64,000 nucleotides of DNA from positions 62,001 to 126,000 of the forward strand of contig JACRHC010000010.1 in assembly GCA_016217675.1 (NCBI GenBank), in the 5' to 3' direction. Below, piece by piece: positions 26,766 through 35,602 of the stretch; position 1 is the first letter of the stretch, and every line of letters begins with the position of its first letter. The notes beneath the pieces are model-generated. The model had not been told where the DNA came from. It did not search any database and saw only the letters and a program-made list of their open reading frames with translations. The translations under genes and the position numbers were made by a program. Source of the DNA: Nitrospirota bacterium. Lineage in GTDB: Bacteria; Nitrospirota; Thermodesulfovibrionia; Thermodesulfovibrionales; UBA6898.

Positions 26766-26987
26766 ATGACACAGAGACTGAAGGCAATCATAGAGAAAGA
26801 TGATGATGGATACGTGTCTCTATGCCCGGAGCTTGATATCGCAAGCCAGGGAGATACCATTGAGCAGGCTCGTGACAACTTGAAAGAAGCGCTGGAATTA
26901 TTTTTCGAAACCGCCTCTCCGGAAGAGATCAAACAACGGCTGCATGGTGACATATTTGTAACACAGGTTGAGGTTGCTGTTGGGTAA
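26766..26987 (+). CDS. HicB-like protein (antitoxin family), no HicA beside it
   Basis: A 73-aa HicB-fold protein: an AIIEKDDDGYVSLCPELDIA sheet and GDTIEQARDNLKEALELFFE helix, the standard partial RNase H-like domain. It lacks a C-terminal DNA-binding domain. HicA toxins (about 60-80 aa, dsRBD fold) usually flank HicB, but neither neighbour resembles one. It may be a solitary regulator. It starts the co-directed small-gene run 26766-27506, with 6-nt spacing to the next gene. Confidence 0.85.
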   Translation: MTQRLKAIIEKDDDGYVSLCPELDIASQGDTIEQARDNLKEALELFFETASPEEIKQRLHGDIFVTQVEVAVG

Positions 26988-26993
26988 AATACG

Positions 26994-27218
26994 ATGACCA
27001 ACAATGAAATACTGAAGAAACTGAGAATCGCCCTGAATCTTAAGGATACGGATATTATCGAGATCCTGAAGCTTGCGGATTTTGAGATCTCCAAATCAGA
27101 ACTGTCTGCTCTCTTCAGGAGTGAGGACCAGAGAAATTACCGGGAATGCGGGGACCAGATCCTCAGACGTTTTTTGAACGGCCTGATTATCAGAAACCGG
27201 GGCAAAAAAGCTGACTGA
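26994..27218 (+). CDS. DUF1456 family small protein
   Basis: A 74-aa protein matching half of the YehS/DUF1456 pattern: MTNNEILKKLRIALNLKDTD, then FEISKSELSALFRSEDQRNY and LRRFLNGLIIRNRG. The family usually has two such repeats (about 150 aa); here one copy is present, so it is a short form. Function is unknown. It is spaced 6 nt from the HicB-like gene and 6 nt before the next ORF. Confidence 0.82.
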   Translation: MTNNEILKKLRIALNLKDTDIIEILKLADFEISKSELSALFRSEDQRNYRECGDQILRRFLNGLIIRNRGKKAD

Positions 27219-27224
27219 GCCGGT

Positions 27225-27506
27225 ATGACTGACGAATCAGACAGGGACATGACTGATCAGCAGGCCAATAATCCCCTTCACGGCATCACGCTCGAAATGA
27301 TGCTTACCCACCTCGTAGAACATTATGGCTGGGAAGAGATGAGCAGGCTCATCAGGATCAGATGCTTTAGCTACGATCCCAGCATCAAGTCCAGCCTGGT
27401 ATTTCTGAGAAAAACACCCTGGGCCAGAACTAAAGTAGAAAAGCTTTATTTAAAGCAAAAAGGCATTCGTATCAAGAGGAAAAAGATTACCAAAGAAGCG
27501 GAGTAA
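27225..27506 (+). CDS. VF530 / DUF2132 family small protein
   Basis: A 93-aa protein with the conserved core [20 protein letters not shown], then [20 protein letters not shown] and [11 protein letters not shown]. The family is widespread, small, possibly DNA-binding, and has no assigned role. A basic C-terminus ([13 protein letters not shown]) is notable. It is the third gene of a tight small-gene run and probably shares its transcript. Confidence 0.88.
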   Translation: MTDESDRDMTDQQANNPLHGITLEMMLTHLVEHYGWEEMSRLIRIRCFSYDPSIKSSLVFLRKTPWARTKVEKLYLKQKGIRIKRKKITKEAE

Positions 27507-27580
27507 CGGATTATTCTTAGGGATTACCCTGATCAGTGGTAAGATGTCTGCATAGACATAATCTGCTTTCAGGGGGACAC

Positions 27581-30277
27581 ATGCTGAAAAGGCCATTCGG
27601 AAAACTGCTGTTCTCATTTATCACACTTTTTTTTCTGCTTATATTCCTGCCGGAATTTCTTTCACTTTACATTGACTGGCTCTGGTTCAGGGATATCGGA
27701 CTGGAACTGATATTCAACACGAGGGTTCAGGGCCAGGCCTTCTCTGCCCTTGCCGGCGCGCTTGGGGGCTTTCTCTTTACATACCTGAATATACGGGTCG
27801 CGCTGCGGGCAATGAAAGGCAGGGCGGTTGTTATCCCCCTAAACGTCCAGGCCATGCCGCAGCTCGATATCCTCCGGCATATAGACTGGATCAGGATCAT
27901 TGTTCCGGTTCTGACAGGCCTGTTCATGGCATCCCTGTTCAATGCCAACTGGTTCACACTTCTCTCCTACATCCACAGGACTGCATCCGGCTATGCTGAT
28001 CCGATCTTTAACAAAGATGTCTCTTTTTATCTGTTTAGTCTGCCTGCCCACGCGCTCGTAGCCAATGCACTCCAGTTCACTCTCTGGGCAACGCTTGGTG
28101 CACTCGCCCTGATCTACGTTATCAAGGGAGCGCTGTATTTCAACAGCCGCGGTGTAACGGCTGAACGCACTGCGTCGGCGCATATCTCTCTGCTTGGGGC
28201 CATGATCCTCGCTGTACTGGCATGGAAATCTTATATAGCCATGCATGCTATCCTCTATTCGTCGCATGGCCATATTGCGGGCGCCACATACACTGACGTG
28301 CACGCAGTGATCCCCTTCATGAAGGCGCGGATCGTGATGGCCCTGGCATTAGCCATCCTCTTCATTGCCAATCTGCGCCTGAGACGCAGCCTCCTGCTCG
28401 GGGCCGGCGTTGCTGCATATATCGCAATCTCTTTTTTCGGCAGCACGGTCTATCCTGCGATCCTGCAGAAGTTCGTTGTTGCGCCGAACGAGCTTGTCAA
28501 GGAAACGCCCTATATTAAAAACAACATCGCTTTCACGCGCAAGGCCTTCGGGCTCGACAAGGTGCAGGACAGGGACATCTCAGGCAGCACGGCACTCGAC
28601 AGGAGTGATATCAAGAAAAACAGCGCGACCATAAAAAACATACGCCTCTGGGATCATAGGCCCCTGCTTGATACCTACAGCCAGATCCAGGAGATCCGGA
28701 CCTATTACCGTTTTTCGTCCGTGGGCAATGACCGGTACATGATCAACGGAGAATACCGCCAGACCATGCTGTCGCCAAGAGAGCTGTCGAGCGAAAGCAT
28801 CCCGACCCGGAACTGGATCAACGAAACCCTGACCTTTACCCATGGATACGGATTGACACTCGGTCCGGTGAATCAGGTGACTCCTGAAGGACTTCCGGTG
28901 CTGCTCATCAGGGACATCCCTCCGATATCCACGTCAGAAGCGATCAAGGTGAGCAGACCTGAGATCTATTTCGGCAGGCTCTCAAGCCCTTATGTGATCG
29001 TCAATACAAAATCCAGGGAGTTTGATTACCCCTCAGGAGAAGAAAATGTCTTTACTGAATATTCAGCCAAAAGCGGGGTGAAGCTCGATTCCTTTCTGAA
29101 GAAAATGGCCTTTTCCGCCTATTTCCGATCGATGAAGCTTCTTCTTTCGAACGACCTCACTAATCAAAGCAAGCTCCTTTTTCACAGGAACATCATGGAA
29201 AGGGTGCACAAAGTGATGCCGTTCCTGATGCTCGATGCCGACCCCTATATGGTAATCGCTGATGACGGTCATCTTGTCTGGATGGTGGATGCATACACCG
29301 TAAGCAGGCGGTTCCCCTATTCTCAGCCTTCTGCAAAGGGCATGAACTACATGCGGAACTCGGTAAAGATTGCGATCAATGCCTTTGACGGCAGTTTAAC
29401 GTTCTATGTAACAGACAAAGAAGACCCTCTGATCAGAACGATCGATGCAATATTTCCCGGAACACTGAAGCCGCTTGCCGACATGCCGGCTGATCTGAGA
29501 AAGCATATACGCTATCCCCTGGATATCTTCGATATTCAGACGCAGATTTATTCAACCTATCACATGGAAGCCCCTCAGAGCTTCTATAATAAAGAAGATC
29601 AGTGGGAGATTCCGGCATTAGGCGGCACGGACAAAGCAGTGATGGAGTCGTACTACACGATCATGAAGCTTCCTGAAGAGAAGAAGGAAGAGTTTATCCT
29701 GATGCTCCCCTTCAACCCAAAAAAGAAGGACAACCTTTCTGCCTGGATGGTTGCACGGAGCGATGGCGATGATTACGGAAAGCTTGTGGTATATCGCTTT
29801 CCCAAGGACAGACTTGTGTATGGCCCAAAACAGATCGTTGCCAGGTTTAATCAGGACACAGAGATATCCCGGCAGATATCGCTCTGGGACCAGCGCGGCT
29901 CTCAGGTGATCCAGGGCACACTTCTGGTCATACCCATTGAGAATTCGCTGATCTATGTCCAGCCCCTGTATCTGCGCGCAGAGACCGGCAAGATACCTGA
30001 GCTCAAACGGGTCATTGTGGCTTACGAAAACCGTATTGCCATGGAAGAGACCCTTGATGCCGCGCTTTCAAAGATCTTCGGAGAGATGAAGGTTACGGAC
30101 GAGGCCCTGGCTGCCGGCAATGTCAGGCTGCCTGCAGTGAAAGAGGACAGGAAACTGGCAGCAGTTGCAAAGGAACATTTCGACCGCGCCATAAAAGCGC
30201 AGAGAGAAGGCAACTGGGCCCTGTATGGCGAAGAAATTCAGAAACTTGGCGAGGCGATAAAGAAGATGCAGAAATGA
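27581..30277 (+). CDS. UPF0182 family large membrane protein
   Basis: An 898-aa UPF0182 protein. About seven N-terminal hydrophobic helices (for example FSFITLFFLLIFLPEFLSLY and IVPVLTGLFMASLF) precede a long soluble domain with FNKDVSFYLFSLPAHALV, IRLWDHRPLLDTYSQIQEIR, YYRFSSVGNDRYMI and GRLSSPYVIVNTKSREFDYP, all family hallmarks. A helical C-terminus follows. Function is unknown. ATG 27581 is preceded by AGGGGGA; an in-frame GTG at 27536 is less likely. A repeat element lies directly downstream. Confidence 0.93.
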   Translation: MLKRPFGKLLFSFITLFFLLIFLPEFLSLYIDWLWFRDIGLELIFNTRVQGQAFSALAGALGGFLFTYLNIRVALRAMKGRAVVIPLNVQAMPQLDILRHIDWIRIIVPVLTGLFMASLFNANWFTLLSYIHRTASGYADPIFNKDVSFYLFSLPAHALVANALQFTLWATLGALALIYVIKGALYFNSRGVTAERTASAHISLLGAMILAVLAWKSYIAMHAILYSSHGHIAGATYTDVHAVIPFMKARIVMALALAILFIANLRLRRSLLLGAGVAAYIAISFFGSTVYPAILQKFVVAPNELVKETPYIKNNIAFTRKAFGLDKVQDRDISGSTALDRSDIKKNSATIKNIRLWDHRPLLDTYSQIQEIRTYYRFSSVGNDRYMINGEYRQTMLSPRELSSESIPTRNWINETLTFTHGYGLTLGPVNQVTPEGLPVLLIRDIPPISTSEAIKVSRPEIYFGRLSSPYVIVNTKSREFDYPSGEENVFTEYSAKSGVKLDSFLKKMAFSAYFRSMKLLLSNDLTNQSKLLFHRNIMERVHKVMPFLMLDADPYMVIADDGHLVWMVDAYTVSRRFPYSQPSAKGMNYMRNSVKIAINAFDGSLTFYVTDKEDPLIRTIDAIFPGTLKPLADMPADLRKHIRYPLDIFDIQTQIYSTYHMEAPQSFYNKEDQWEIPALGGTDKAVMESYYTIMKLPEEKKEEFILMLPFNPKKKDNLSAWMVARSDGDDYGKLVVYRFPKDRLVYGPKQIVARFNQDTEISRQISLWDQRGSQVIQGTLLVIPIENSLIYVQPLYLRAETGKIPELKRVIVAYENRIAMEETLDAALSKIFGEMKVTDEALAAGNVRLPAVKEDRKLAAVAKEHFDRAIKAQREGNWALYGEEIQKLGEAIKKMQK

Positions 30278-30295
30278 GTTGCTACAATAAACAAA

Positions 30296-30372
30296 TCTCC
30301 CCTCGCCCCTCTTTGCCAAAGAGGGGTCACTGATTCCTCCCTTTGACAAAGGGAGGGTAGGAGGGATTTTTG
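30296..30372. repeat. CCTCCC/GGGAGG intergenic repeat, copy 2
   Basis: Two perfect 9-bp stems lie side by side: CCCCTCTTT-GCC-AAAGAGGGG (30306-30326) and CCTCCCTTT-GAC-AAAGGGAGG (30336-30356), followed by GTAGGAGGGATTTTT. It sits between the convergent UPF0182 and leuB-like genes, where it could also serve as a terminator. Confidence 0.85.
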
Positions 30373-30403
30373 AATTGATGTTGCTCTAAGCTTTCGACCC
30401 TTA

Positions 30404-31489
30404 CTATTTCTTCGCTACGAGGTCTGCGATACTGTCGCCCACCTCAGTCGTGCTCATACCCATATGGCCGGCAGCCTGGCTCTTCATCTTCTGCATCACC
30501 GCGATCATTGCCGCCTCGATCCCCTGGGCTGCCTTTGACTCGCCAAGCGTGTCAAGCATCATCATTGCCGCGCCGATCGCTGCCATCGGATTGATCACAT
30601 TTTTTCCTGTGTATTTGGGGGCACTGCCGCCCATCGGCTCGAACATCGAAACGCCTTCAGGATTGATATTGCCTCCTGAGGCCACGCCAAGACCACCCTG
30701 GATCATGGCACCGAGATCAGTAATGATATCGCCGAAAAGGTTTTCTGTTACAGCCACGTCAAACCATTCAGGGTTCTTCACAAACCACATGTTCGCCGCA
30801 TCAACATGGTTATAATCGCGCTTCAGCTCAGGATACTGTTTTTCACCCATCTCTTCAAAAGCGCGATACCAGAGGTCGCCGCAATGGGTGAGCACATTCC
30901 GCTTGTGGATAAGCGTGATCGGCTTTGCAGCGTATTTCGGATTCATTGCGTTGCGTTTTTTCTTCAGTTCAAAGGCATACTTCAGGCAGCGGTCAACAGT
31001 CCTGCGGTCGTACACCATCAACTGCGTGGCGATCTCATCGTGTGTGCCTACGCGTGTAGCCCCGCCGATGCTGGTATAAATGCCGCCCGTGTTTTCGCGG
31101 ATAACCACAAAATCGATATGTTCAGGCCCCTTGTCCTTAAGCGGGGTTTCGACGTTGGGATAGAGCTTGACCGGCCTGAGATTGATATACTGGTCAAGGG
31201 CAAAGCGCGTCTTGAGGAGAATCCCGGTCTCGAGGATACCGGGTTTGACGTCAGGGTGTCCGATCGCTCCTAAAAACATGGAGTCAAATTTCCTGAACTC
31301 TTCGATAGCGCTGTCCGGAAGCGTCTCTCCGGTCTTCAAATACCGCTCTGCACCGAAGTCAAACGTTGTAAACTCAAGCTTAAAACCGGCCCTCACAGCC
31401 GCAGCATTAAGGACCTTGACTCCTTCCCGTACAACTTCAGGTCCTGTGCCGTCGCCAGGGATAAGCGCTATATTGTATGTCTTTGCCAT
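30404..31489 (-). CDS. leuB: Isopropylmalate/isocitrate dehydrogenase family (LeuB-like)
   Basis: A 361-aa beta-decarboxylating dehydrogenase. NIALIPGDGTGPEVVREGVK starts it; the substrate Arg region (TRFALDQYINLRPVKLYPNV) and VIRENTGGIYTSIGG match 3-isopropylmalate dehydrogenase. Asp ligands for metal lie in FGDIITDLGAMIQGG, and the cofactor loop is EPMGGSAPKYTGKNVINP. Leucine synthesis is the likely role, but isocitrate, homoisocitrate or tartrate relatives share these motifs. No leuCD is adjacent. Confidence 0.85.
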   Translation of the reverse strand: MAKTYNIALIPGDGTGPEVVREGVKVLNAAAVRAGFKLEFTTFDFGAERYLKTGETLPDSAIEEFRKFDSMFLGAIGHPDVKPGILETGILLKTRFALDQYINLRPVKLYPNVETPLKDKGPEHIDFVVIRENTGGIYTSIGGATRVGTHDEIATQLMVYDRRTVDRCLKYAFELKKKRNAMNPKYAAKPITLIHKRNVLTHCGDLWYRAFEEMGEKQYPELKRDYNHVDAANMWFVKNPEWFDVAVTENLFGDIITDLGAMIQGGLGVASGGNINPEGVSMFEPMGGSAPKYTGKNVINPMAAIGAAMMMLDTLGESKAAQGIEAAMIAVMQKMKSQAAGHMGMSTTEVGDSIADLVAKK

Positions 31490-31626
31490 GGAATCCTCCT
31501 GATCTCAAAAAAAGTTCCCTATATTAGCACAGATTATCGACTTCTTAGAAGTTGCGGCAACGGAGCAATAATGCGCAGACATTCAACAAGACAGATAAAG
31601 CAGGCCTCCTCAGGGGGTTCGTTTCT

Positions 31627-32886
31627 TCAAAGTGCTGCAGTCTGGTATTTGGTCCTTGCATCGGCCTGGGCAGCCATACGGATCGCATCGAGTTCGTCGA
31701 AGTGTTCACCGAGGACAGCCACGATCTGACCGTTTAATGCTGAACGCTTTCTCATATCATCAAGCACCCTTAATGTTTCAGGCCGCTTCATGCCGAGCCG
31801 GTAAGGGCGATCTTCGGTCAGTGCGGTAAAAACATCTGCAACAGCCATGACCTGCGAACCGAGGGGGAGATCCTTTTCTTTCAGATGGAAGGGATACCCG
31901 GAGCCGTCCAGCCGTTCATGGTGAAATGCGGCCCATGCATTGATCGTCTGCAGGGCAGCGATAGGCTCAAGGATCCTGTATGTGTAGAACGTATGATGCC
32001 TCACCACATTAAATTCCCTCCGGTTGAGCTGGGAAGGTTTGTCAAGGATCTCAACAGGAACGGCAAGCTTGCCAAGATCATGCATATAGCCTGCGATCCT
32101 CATAGCAGTGCATTCCTGCCGCGCGAATCCCAGTTTGCCTGCCAGAAATTCCGCACTGGCTGCCACCCCGCTTGAATGGGTGGCAGTGAACGGGCTTTTA
32201 AAGTCTATAATCCTGGAAAAAAGTTGCGAAAAACCGAGCATATCCTTTGAGGTAACGCCGATCCGGGCAGTCCGCAGCCTCTGGGACAGGATGGTCTGGA
32301 TGGATGGAGAAGCAAGGTCAAGCCAGAAATATTCCTTTTCCGAAAGGGTCCTGAATACATCCACAAGCTCAGGGCTGAACAGCCTTCCGGCGTTTGCCTG
32401 AATGGTCCTGCATATCCTGTTCGCCTGGCTCAGGATCTCTTTTTTCCTGTTGATCAATACGGCTATCCGGTCAGACAGATGAAGCATATGGCTGGACAGG
32501 GGAACTTCCTGTCCTTTATGTTCCCTGCCGGATCCATCATCCCATGGAACATGATGGTATCGAACCATGGAAGCCACAAGCGAAAGAGGGGAGAAGAGTT
32601 TGAGCAGGGCATAACCGTTTTCAGCATGCCTGTGCGGATTCAAGACCTCAAAGGCCAGGGTATTCCGGCGTTCTGCGAGACTGAAGGCCCCTATATCGTG
32701 GAGGGCTCCGGCCAGCACTATTTCCTTCTGTTGAGCCAAAGGAAGGCCCATTTCCGCGGCCATGCTATGCGCGATATAGGCTACCCTCTTGTGATGGTCA
32801 ACGACGGAAGGATCGATAAAGTCCATAGCATCAGACAGGCAGATCATCAGATCCACCAGCCTTATCTTCTTGTTGGTATCCTTCAT
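31627..32886 (-). CDS. Tandem HD / HD-GYP domain protein
   Basis: A 419-aa soluble protein with two HD-type domains. The N-terminal half has VDHHKRVAYIAHSMA and LAGALHDIGAF. The C-terminal half is a full HD-GYP domain: THSSGVAASAEFLA, GYMHDLGKLAVP, and FHHERLDGSGYPFHLKEKDL, with ADVFTALTEDRPYR. HD-GYP proteins hydrolyse cyclic di-GMP; a doubled HD arrangement suggests one half may sense. ATG 32886 lies 6 nt after GGAGG; a TTG one codon upstream is possible. Confidence 0.9.
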   Translation of the reverse strand: MKDTNKKIRLVDLMICLSDAMDFIDPSVVDHHKRVAYIAHSMAAEMGLPLAQQKEIVLAGALHDIGAFSLAERRNTLAFEVLNPHRHAENGYALLKLFSPLSLVASMVRYHHVPWDDGSGREHKGQEVPLSSHMLHLSDRIAVLINRKKEILSQANRICRTIQANAGRLFSPELVDVFRTLSEKEYFWLDLASPSIQTILSQRLRTARIGVTSKDMLGFSQLFSRIIDFKSPFTATHSSGVAASAEFLAGKLGFARQECTAMRIAGYMHDLGKLAVPVEILDKPSQLNRREFNVVRHHTFYTYRILEPIAALQTINAWAAFHHERLDGSGYPFHLKEKDLPLGSQVMAVADVFTALTEDRPYRLGMKRPETLRVLDDMRKRSALNGQIVAVLGEHFDELDAIRMAAQADARTKYQTAAL

Positions 32887-33035
32887 CAAGATCCTCCAGG
32901 GAAGTCCTTTCAGCCCATTCTATCATATTGAAGCGGCTGCAACTCTTTTTTCATGCGAAATCAGCCACGCATCCTCCTGTTGCCGACGTATGGACTTTGC
33001 AGTAAAATAGAAAATAAAAAAGGTAAGGAGCAACA

Positions 33036-34664
33036 ATGCTATCTTCTCATACTGATGCTGCGTCATGCTGGAAAACAATACTTTCCGATCCAGAGAAGAA
33101 CAGCCATCTTCTGTCGGAAATCGAAAAGTTCGCGCGTGAGAATACCTCGCCGGCAGAAGTCGTTTTCGGCACCTCAGGATGGCGTGGCGAGATTGGAACC
33201 GATTATACGTTCAATAATGTCCGCATTGTGACTTCTGCGATCATAGAGATGCTCATGTCAGCTGATCCCACAGTCATGCGGGCAATGGGAGTAATGGATT
33301 TCGATGAGATAAAAAGGCGTGGAGTCATTGTCGGCCATGACAACCGGTTCCTCGGCTCTGAGTTCAGCATGGAGGTGATCGGTCTTCTTCAGCATGTTGG
33401 CATAAAGACCTGGTATGCAGGAGAGGCTGCAACCCCTGAGTTCTCGGCAGGCATTGAAATGCTTAAGGCAGCATGCGCTGTTAACCTGACGCCGTCGCAT
33501 AATCCGGCAAACTACGCAGGGTTCAAGTTCAATCCTTCTGACGGCGGGCCGGCCGGCTCGGAAATAACCACGAAGATCGAAGAGATAGCCAATCGCATGA
33601 TGCAGGAAGCTGCGGCGCCTCTATCTGTCAGGCCCGCTCATGTTGATAACGTTGACCTGACCTCGCTCTATCTCGAATATATCGAACAGAGAAAAACGAT
33701 CGACCTTCAGAAGATCAGGAAATTCATTGCAGAGGCGGATTGTATCATCTGCATTGATAATGTCCATGGGGCTACGCGCGGCAGGGCAGAAAGGATTCTC
33801 GGCACAAGCGCGAAGATCACGTATCTCAGGACTGAAGATGATTATCTCTTCGGCGGTGTTGCACCCGAGCCTTCTGAAAAGAATATGGCAGGTGCAGAGA
33901 AGGTCCTTGCTGAAAGCTCAGCTGCGCTGAAACTCGGCGTGATCATGGACCCTGACGGCGACCGCATCCGTTTCTCCGACGGCGCGACACAGATAGCAAT
34001 GAATTATTTTGGGGCCATGGCCCTCCATTTCCTCTACGTACACAAAAAATTCAGGGGTGTCGTCGCAAAATCGGTCGGGACAAGCAACTGCGTTAACGCA
34101 GTCGCAGAAAAGCTCGGCATACCGATCAAAGAGACAAAGGTCGGGTTCAAGAACTTCAGACCGTTTCTCCTCCCCTCTTCGAATGAACGAGCGATCGCTG
34201 CTTTTGAGGAGTCAGACGGCATCTCGGGGCACAACCACACGCTCGAAAAAGATGCGCTCTTCGGTCTTCTCCTTGCAATAGAGATGATGGCAGTGACCGG
34301 CAAGAATCTGAGTGTCTATCTCGGGGAGATCATGGATGAGTTCGGTCATTTCTATCCTGATCGTTCAGGCATATCTGTTGACCGTTCACTTGTGGGAAAT
34401 CCTTTGATCAGGAAGCTCTCGGTAATCGGCGAGCTTTACCGGCAAGGCACAACAGTAGATATCGGCGGACACATACGAACCGTAAAGAATGTTATCACGG
34501 TTGACGGCACTAAACTGGTCTTCGATGACGGCTCATGGCTCATGATCAGGCCTTCAGGCACAGAGCCAAAGGTAAGGTTCTATATCGAGGCACGAACCGA
34601 GGAAGGCAAGAAAGCGGTATTCGAAACAGCCGAGCGCATGACCAAAGAGGCATTGGGCCCGTAG
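33036..34664 (+). CDS. Phosphohexomutase (phosphoglucomutase/phosphomannomutase family)
   Basis: A 542-aa alpha-D-phosphohexomutase. Domain 1 has FGTSGWRGEIG and the catalytic serine loop LTPSHNPANYAGFKFNP. Domain 2 has the metal loop MDPDGDRIRF, domain 3 EESDGISGHNHTLEKDA, and domain 4 the phosphate-binding RPSGTEPKVRFYIEA. It interconverts 1- and 6-phosphates of glucose or mannose; the exact sugar is not clear by eye. It starts at ATG 33036 with an AGGAG site upstream and converges on a membrane-protein gene. Confidence 0.93.
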   Translation: MLSSHTDAASCWKTILSDPEKNSHLLSEIEKFARENTSPAEVVFGTSGWRGEIGTDYTFNNVRIVTSAIIEMLMSADPTVMRAMGVMDFDEIKRRGVIVGHDNRFLGSEFSMEVIGLLQHVGIKTWYAGEAATPEFSAGIEMLKAACAVNLTPSHNPANYAGFKFNPSDGGPAGSEITTKIEEIANRMMQEAAAPLSVRPAHVDNVDLTSLYLEYIEQRKTIDLQKIRKFIAEADCIICIDNVHGATRGRAERILGTSAKITYLRTEDDYLFGGVAPEPSEKNMAGAEKVLAESSAALKLGVIMDPDGDRIRFSDGATQIAMNYFGAMALHFLYVHKKFRGVVAKSVGTSNCVNAVAEKLGIPIKETKVGFKNFRPFLLPSSNERAIAAFEESDGISGHNHTLEKDALFGLLLAIEMMAVTGKNLSVYLGEIMDEFGHFYPDRSGISVDRSLVGNPLIRKLSVIGELYRQGTTVDIGGHIRTVKNVITVDGTKLVFDDGSWLMIRPSGTEPKVRFYIEARTEEGKKAVFETAERMTKEALGP

Positions 34665-34673
34665 GGGTATCCC

Positions 34674-35417
34674 TTATTCCCTTACAACCGGATTAGCGTC
34701 CGCGTCCATGGGATTCATCCTGACCGCCAGAGAGAACAGATACGGATAATCCTCTTTAAGATGCCTCATGTAAGAAAGCCACTCTACAAGCAACTGGGAG
34801 TATGCACGTTTAATATCACCGGAAAGATGGTCAAAATCCGATTTCGGAAGGTCCGTAAAATCTTTCCGTGCAGCAAGCTCCTCAACAAGATGAAAGACCG
34901 CCCAGAGCAGATCGGTAAAGGCATCATGTTCAAGAAGGTTCGGGTTTGCAAGAAGGCTGAGCAGAAAAGTCCTTTTTTCTGAAAGAAACACCCTGAGTTC
35001 ATTGAGATTACCCATTCTGCTGTCAATATCGTAGTGGGCGTTTTTCAATGCGATACGGGCATTCATAAAATCCTTTTCTGTCCATTTGCCTGAGACAAGC
35101 ATTTTTGCGCGCACTGATGACAGATCACTGCCGAATCGGTACAGATGCTTCATCAGGTCAGTGCCCACCTCGATGTAGAACGTACCGATCAGCATGTTCA
35201 GTTTCTTCAGAAGAACCCTCTTTTCCCTCATGGTGAGCAGCTGGTTCAAAAAGAGGGTCACGAGCAGCACCTGGACCGGCACAAAGGCAATATCCTGAAG
35301 CATATAAAAAAAAGTGTCCTCGGTCTTGTGAAAGACCGCTATTTGTAAAAGATACAGTAGCGCTGAAATACCGACCAGCGCTGCGGTTAGGGACAGATAC
35401 CAGCGAAACTGTTTCAT
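34674..35417 (-). CDS. Two-TM membrane protein of unknown function
   Basis: A 247-aa protein with two N-terminal membrane helices (LSLTAALVGISALLYLLQIAV and YMLQDIAFVPVQVLLVTLFL), followed by a mostly helical cytoplasmic part. FYIEVGTDLMKHLYRFGSDL and LWAVFHLVEELAARKDF are its most regular stretches. I do not recognise a named family. A GAGGAG site lies before the ATG. It stands alone between convergent phosphohexomutase and divergent transketolase. Confidence 0.75.
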   Translation of the reverse strand: MKQFRWYLSLTAALVGISALLYLLQIAVFHKTEDTFFYMLQDIAFVPVQVLLVTLFLNQLLTMREKRVLLKKLNMLIGTFYIEVGTDLMKHLYRFGSDLSSVRAKMLVSGKWTEKDFMNARIALKNAHYDIDSRMGNLNELRVFLSEKRTFLLSLLANPNLLEHDAFTDLLWAVFHLVEELAARKDFTDLPKSDFDHLSGDIKRAYSQLLVEWLSYMRHLKEDYPYLFSLAVRMNPMDADANPVVRE

Positions 35418-35602
35418 GCATGACTCCTCAGCAGTTCAGAATATGCTTCATTATATCATGTGTCCCCGGCAATATTTGATGCTCTTTCCGTGCCAAAGTT
35501 GATTTGCACTGCATGATTTTTGTAACATCATTGCACCCGATGTTTGCCGTCACAGGGGGAGATTCCTGTCTTCTGAAATAACCACGATACTTGGAGGCGC
35601 CA

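Noticed and set aside
26766-27218. HicAB toxin-antitoxin pair
   Set aside because: The second gene matches DUF1456, not the HicA double-stranded RNA-binding fold, so a complete pair is not supported.
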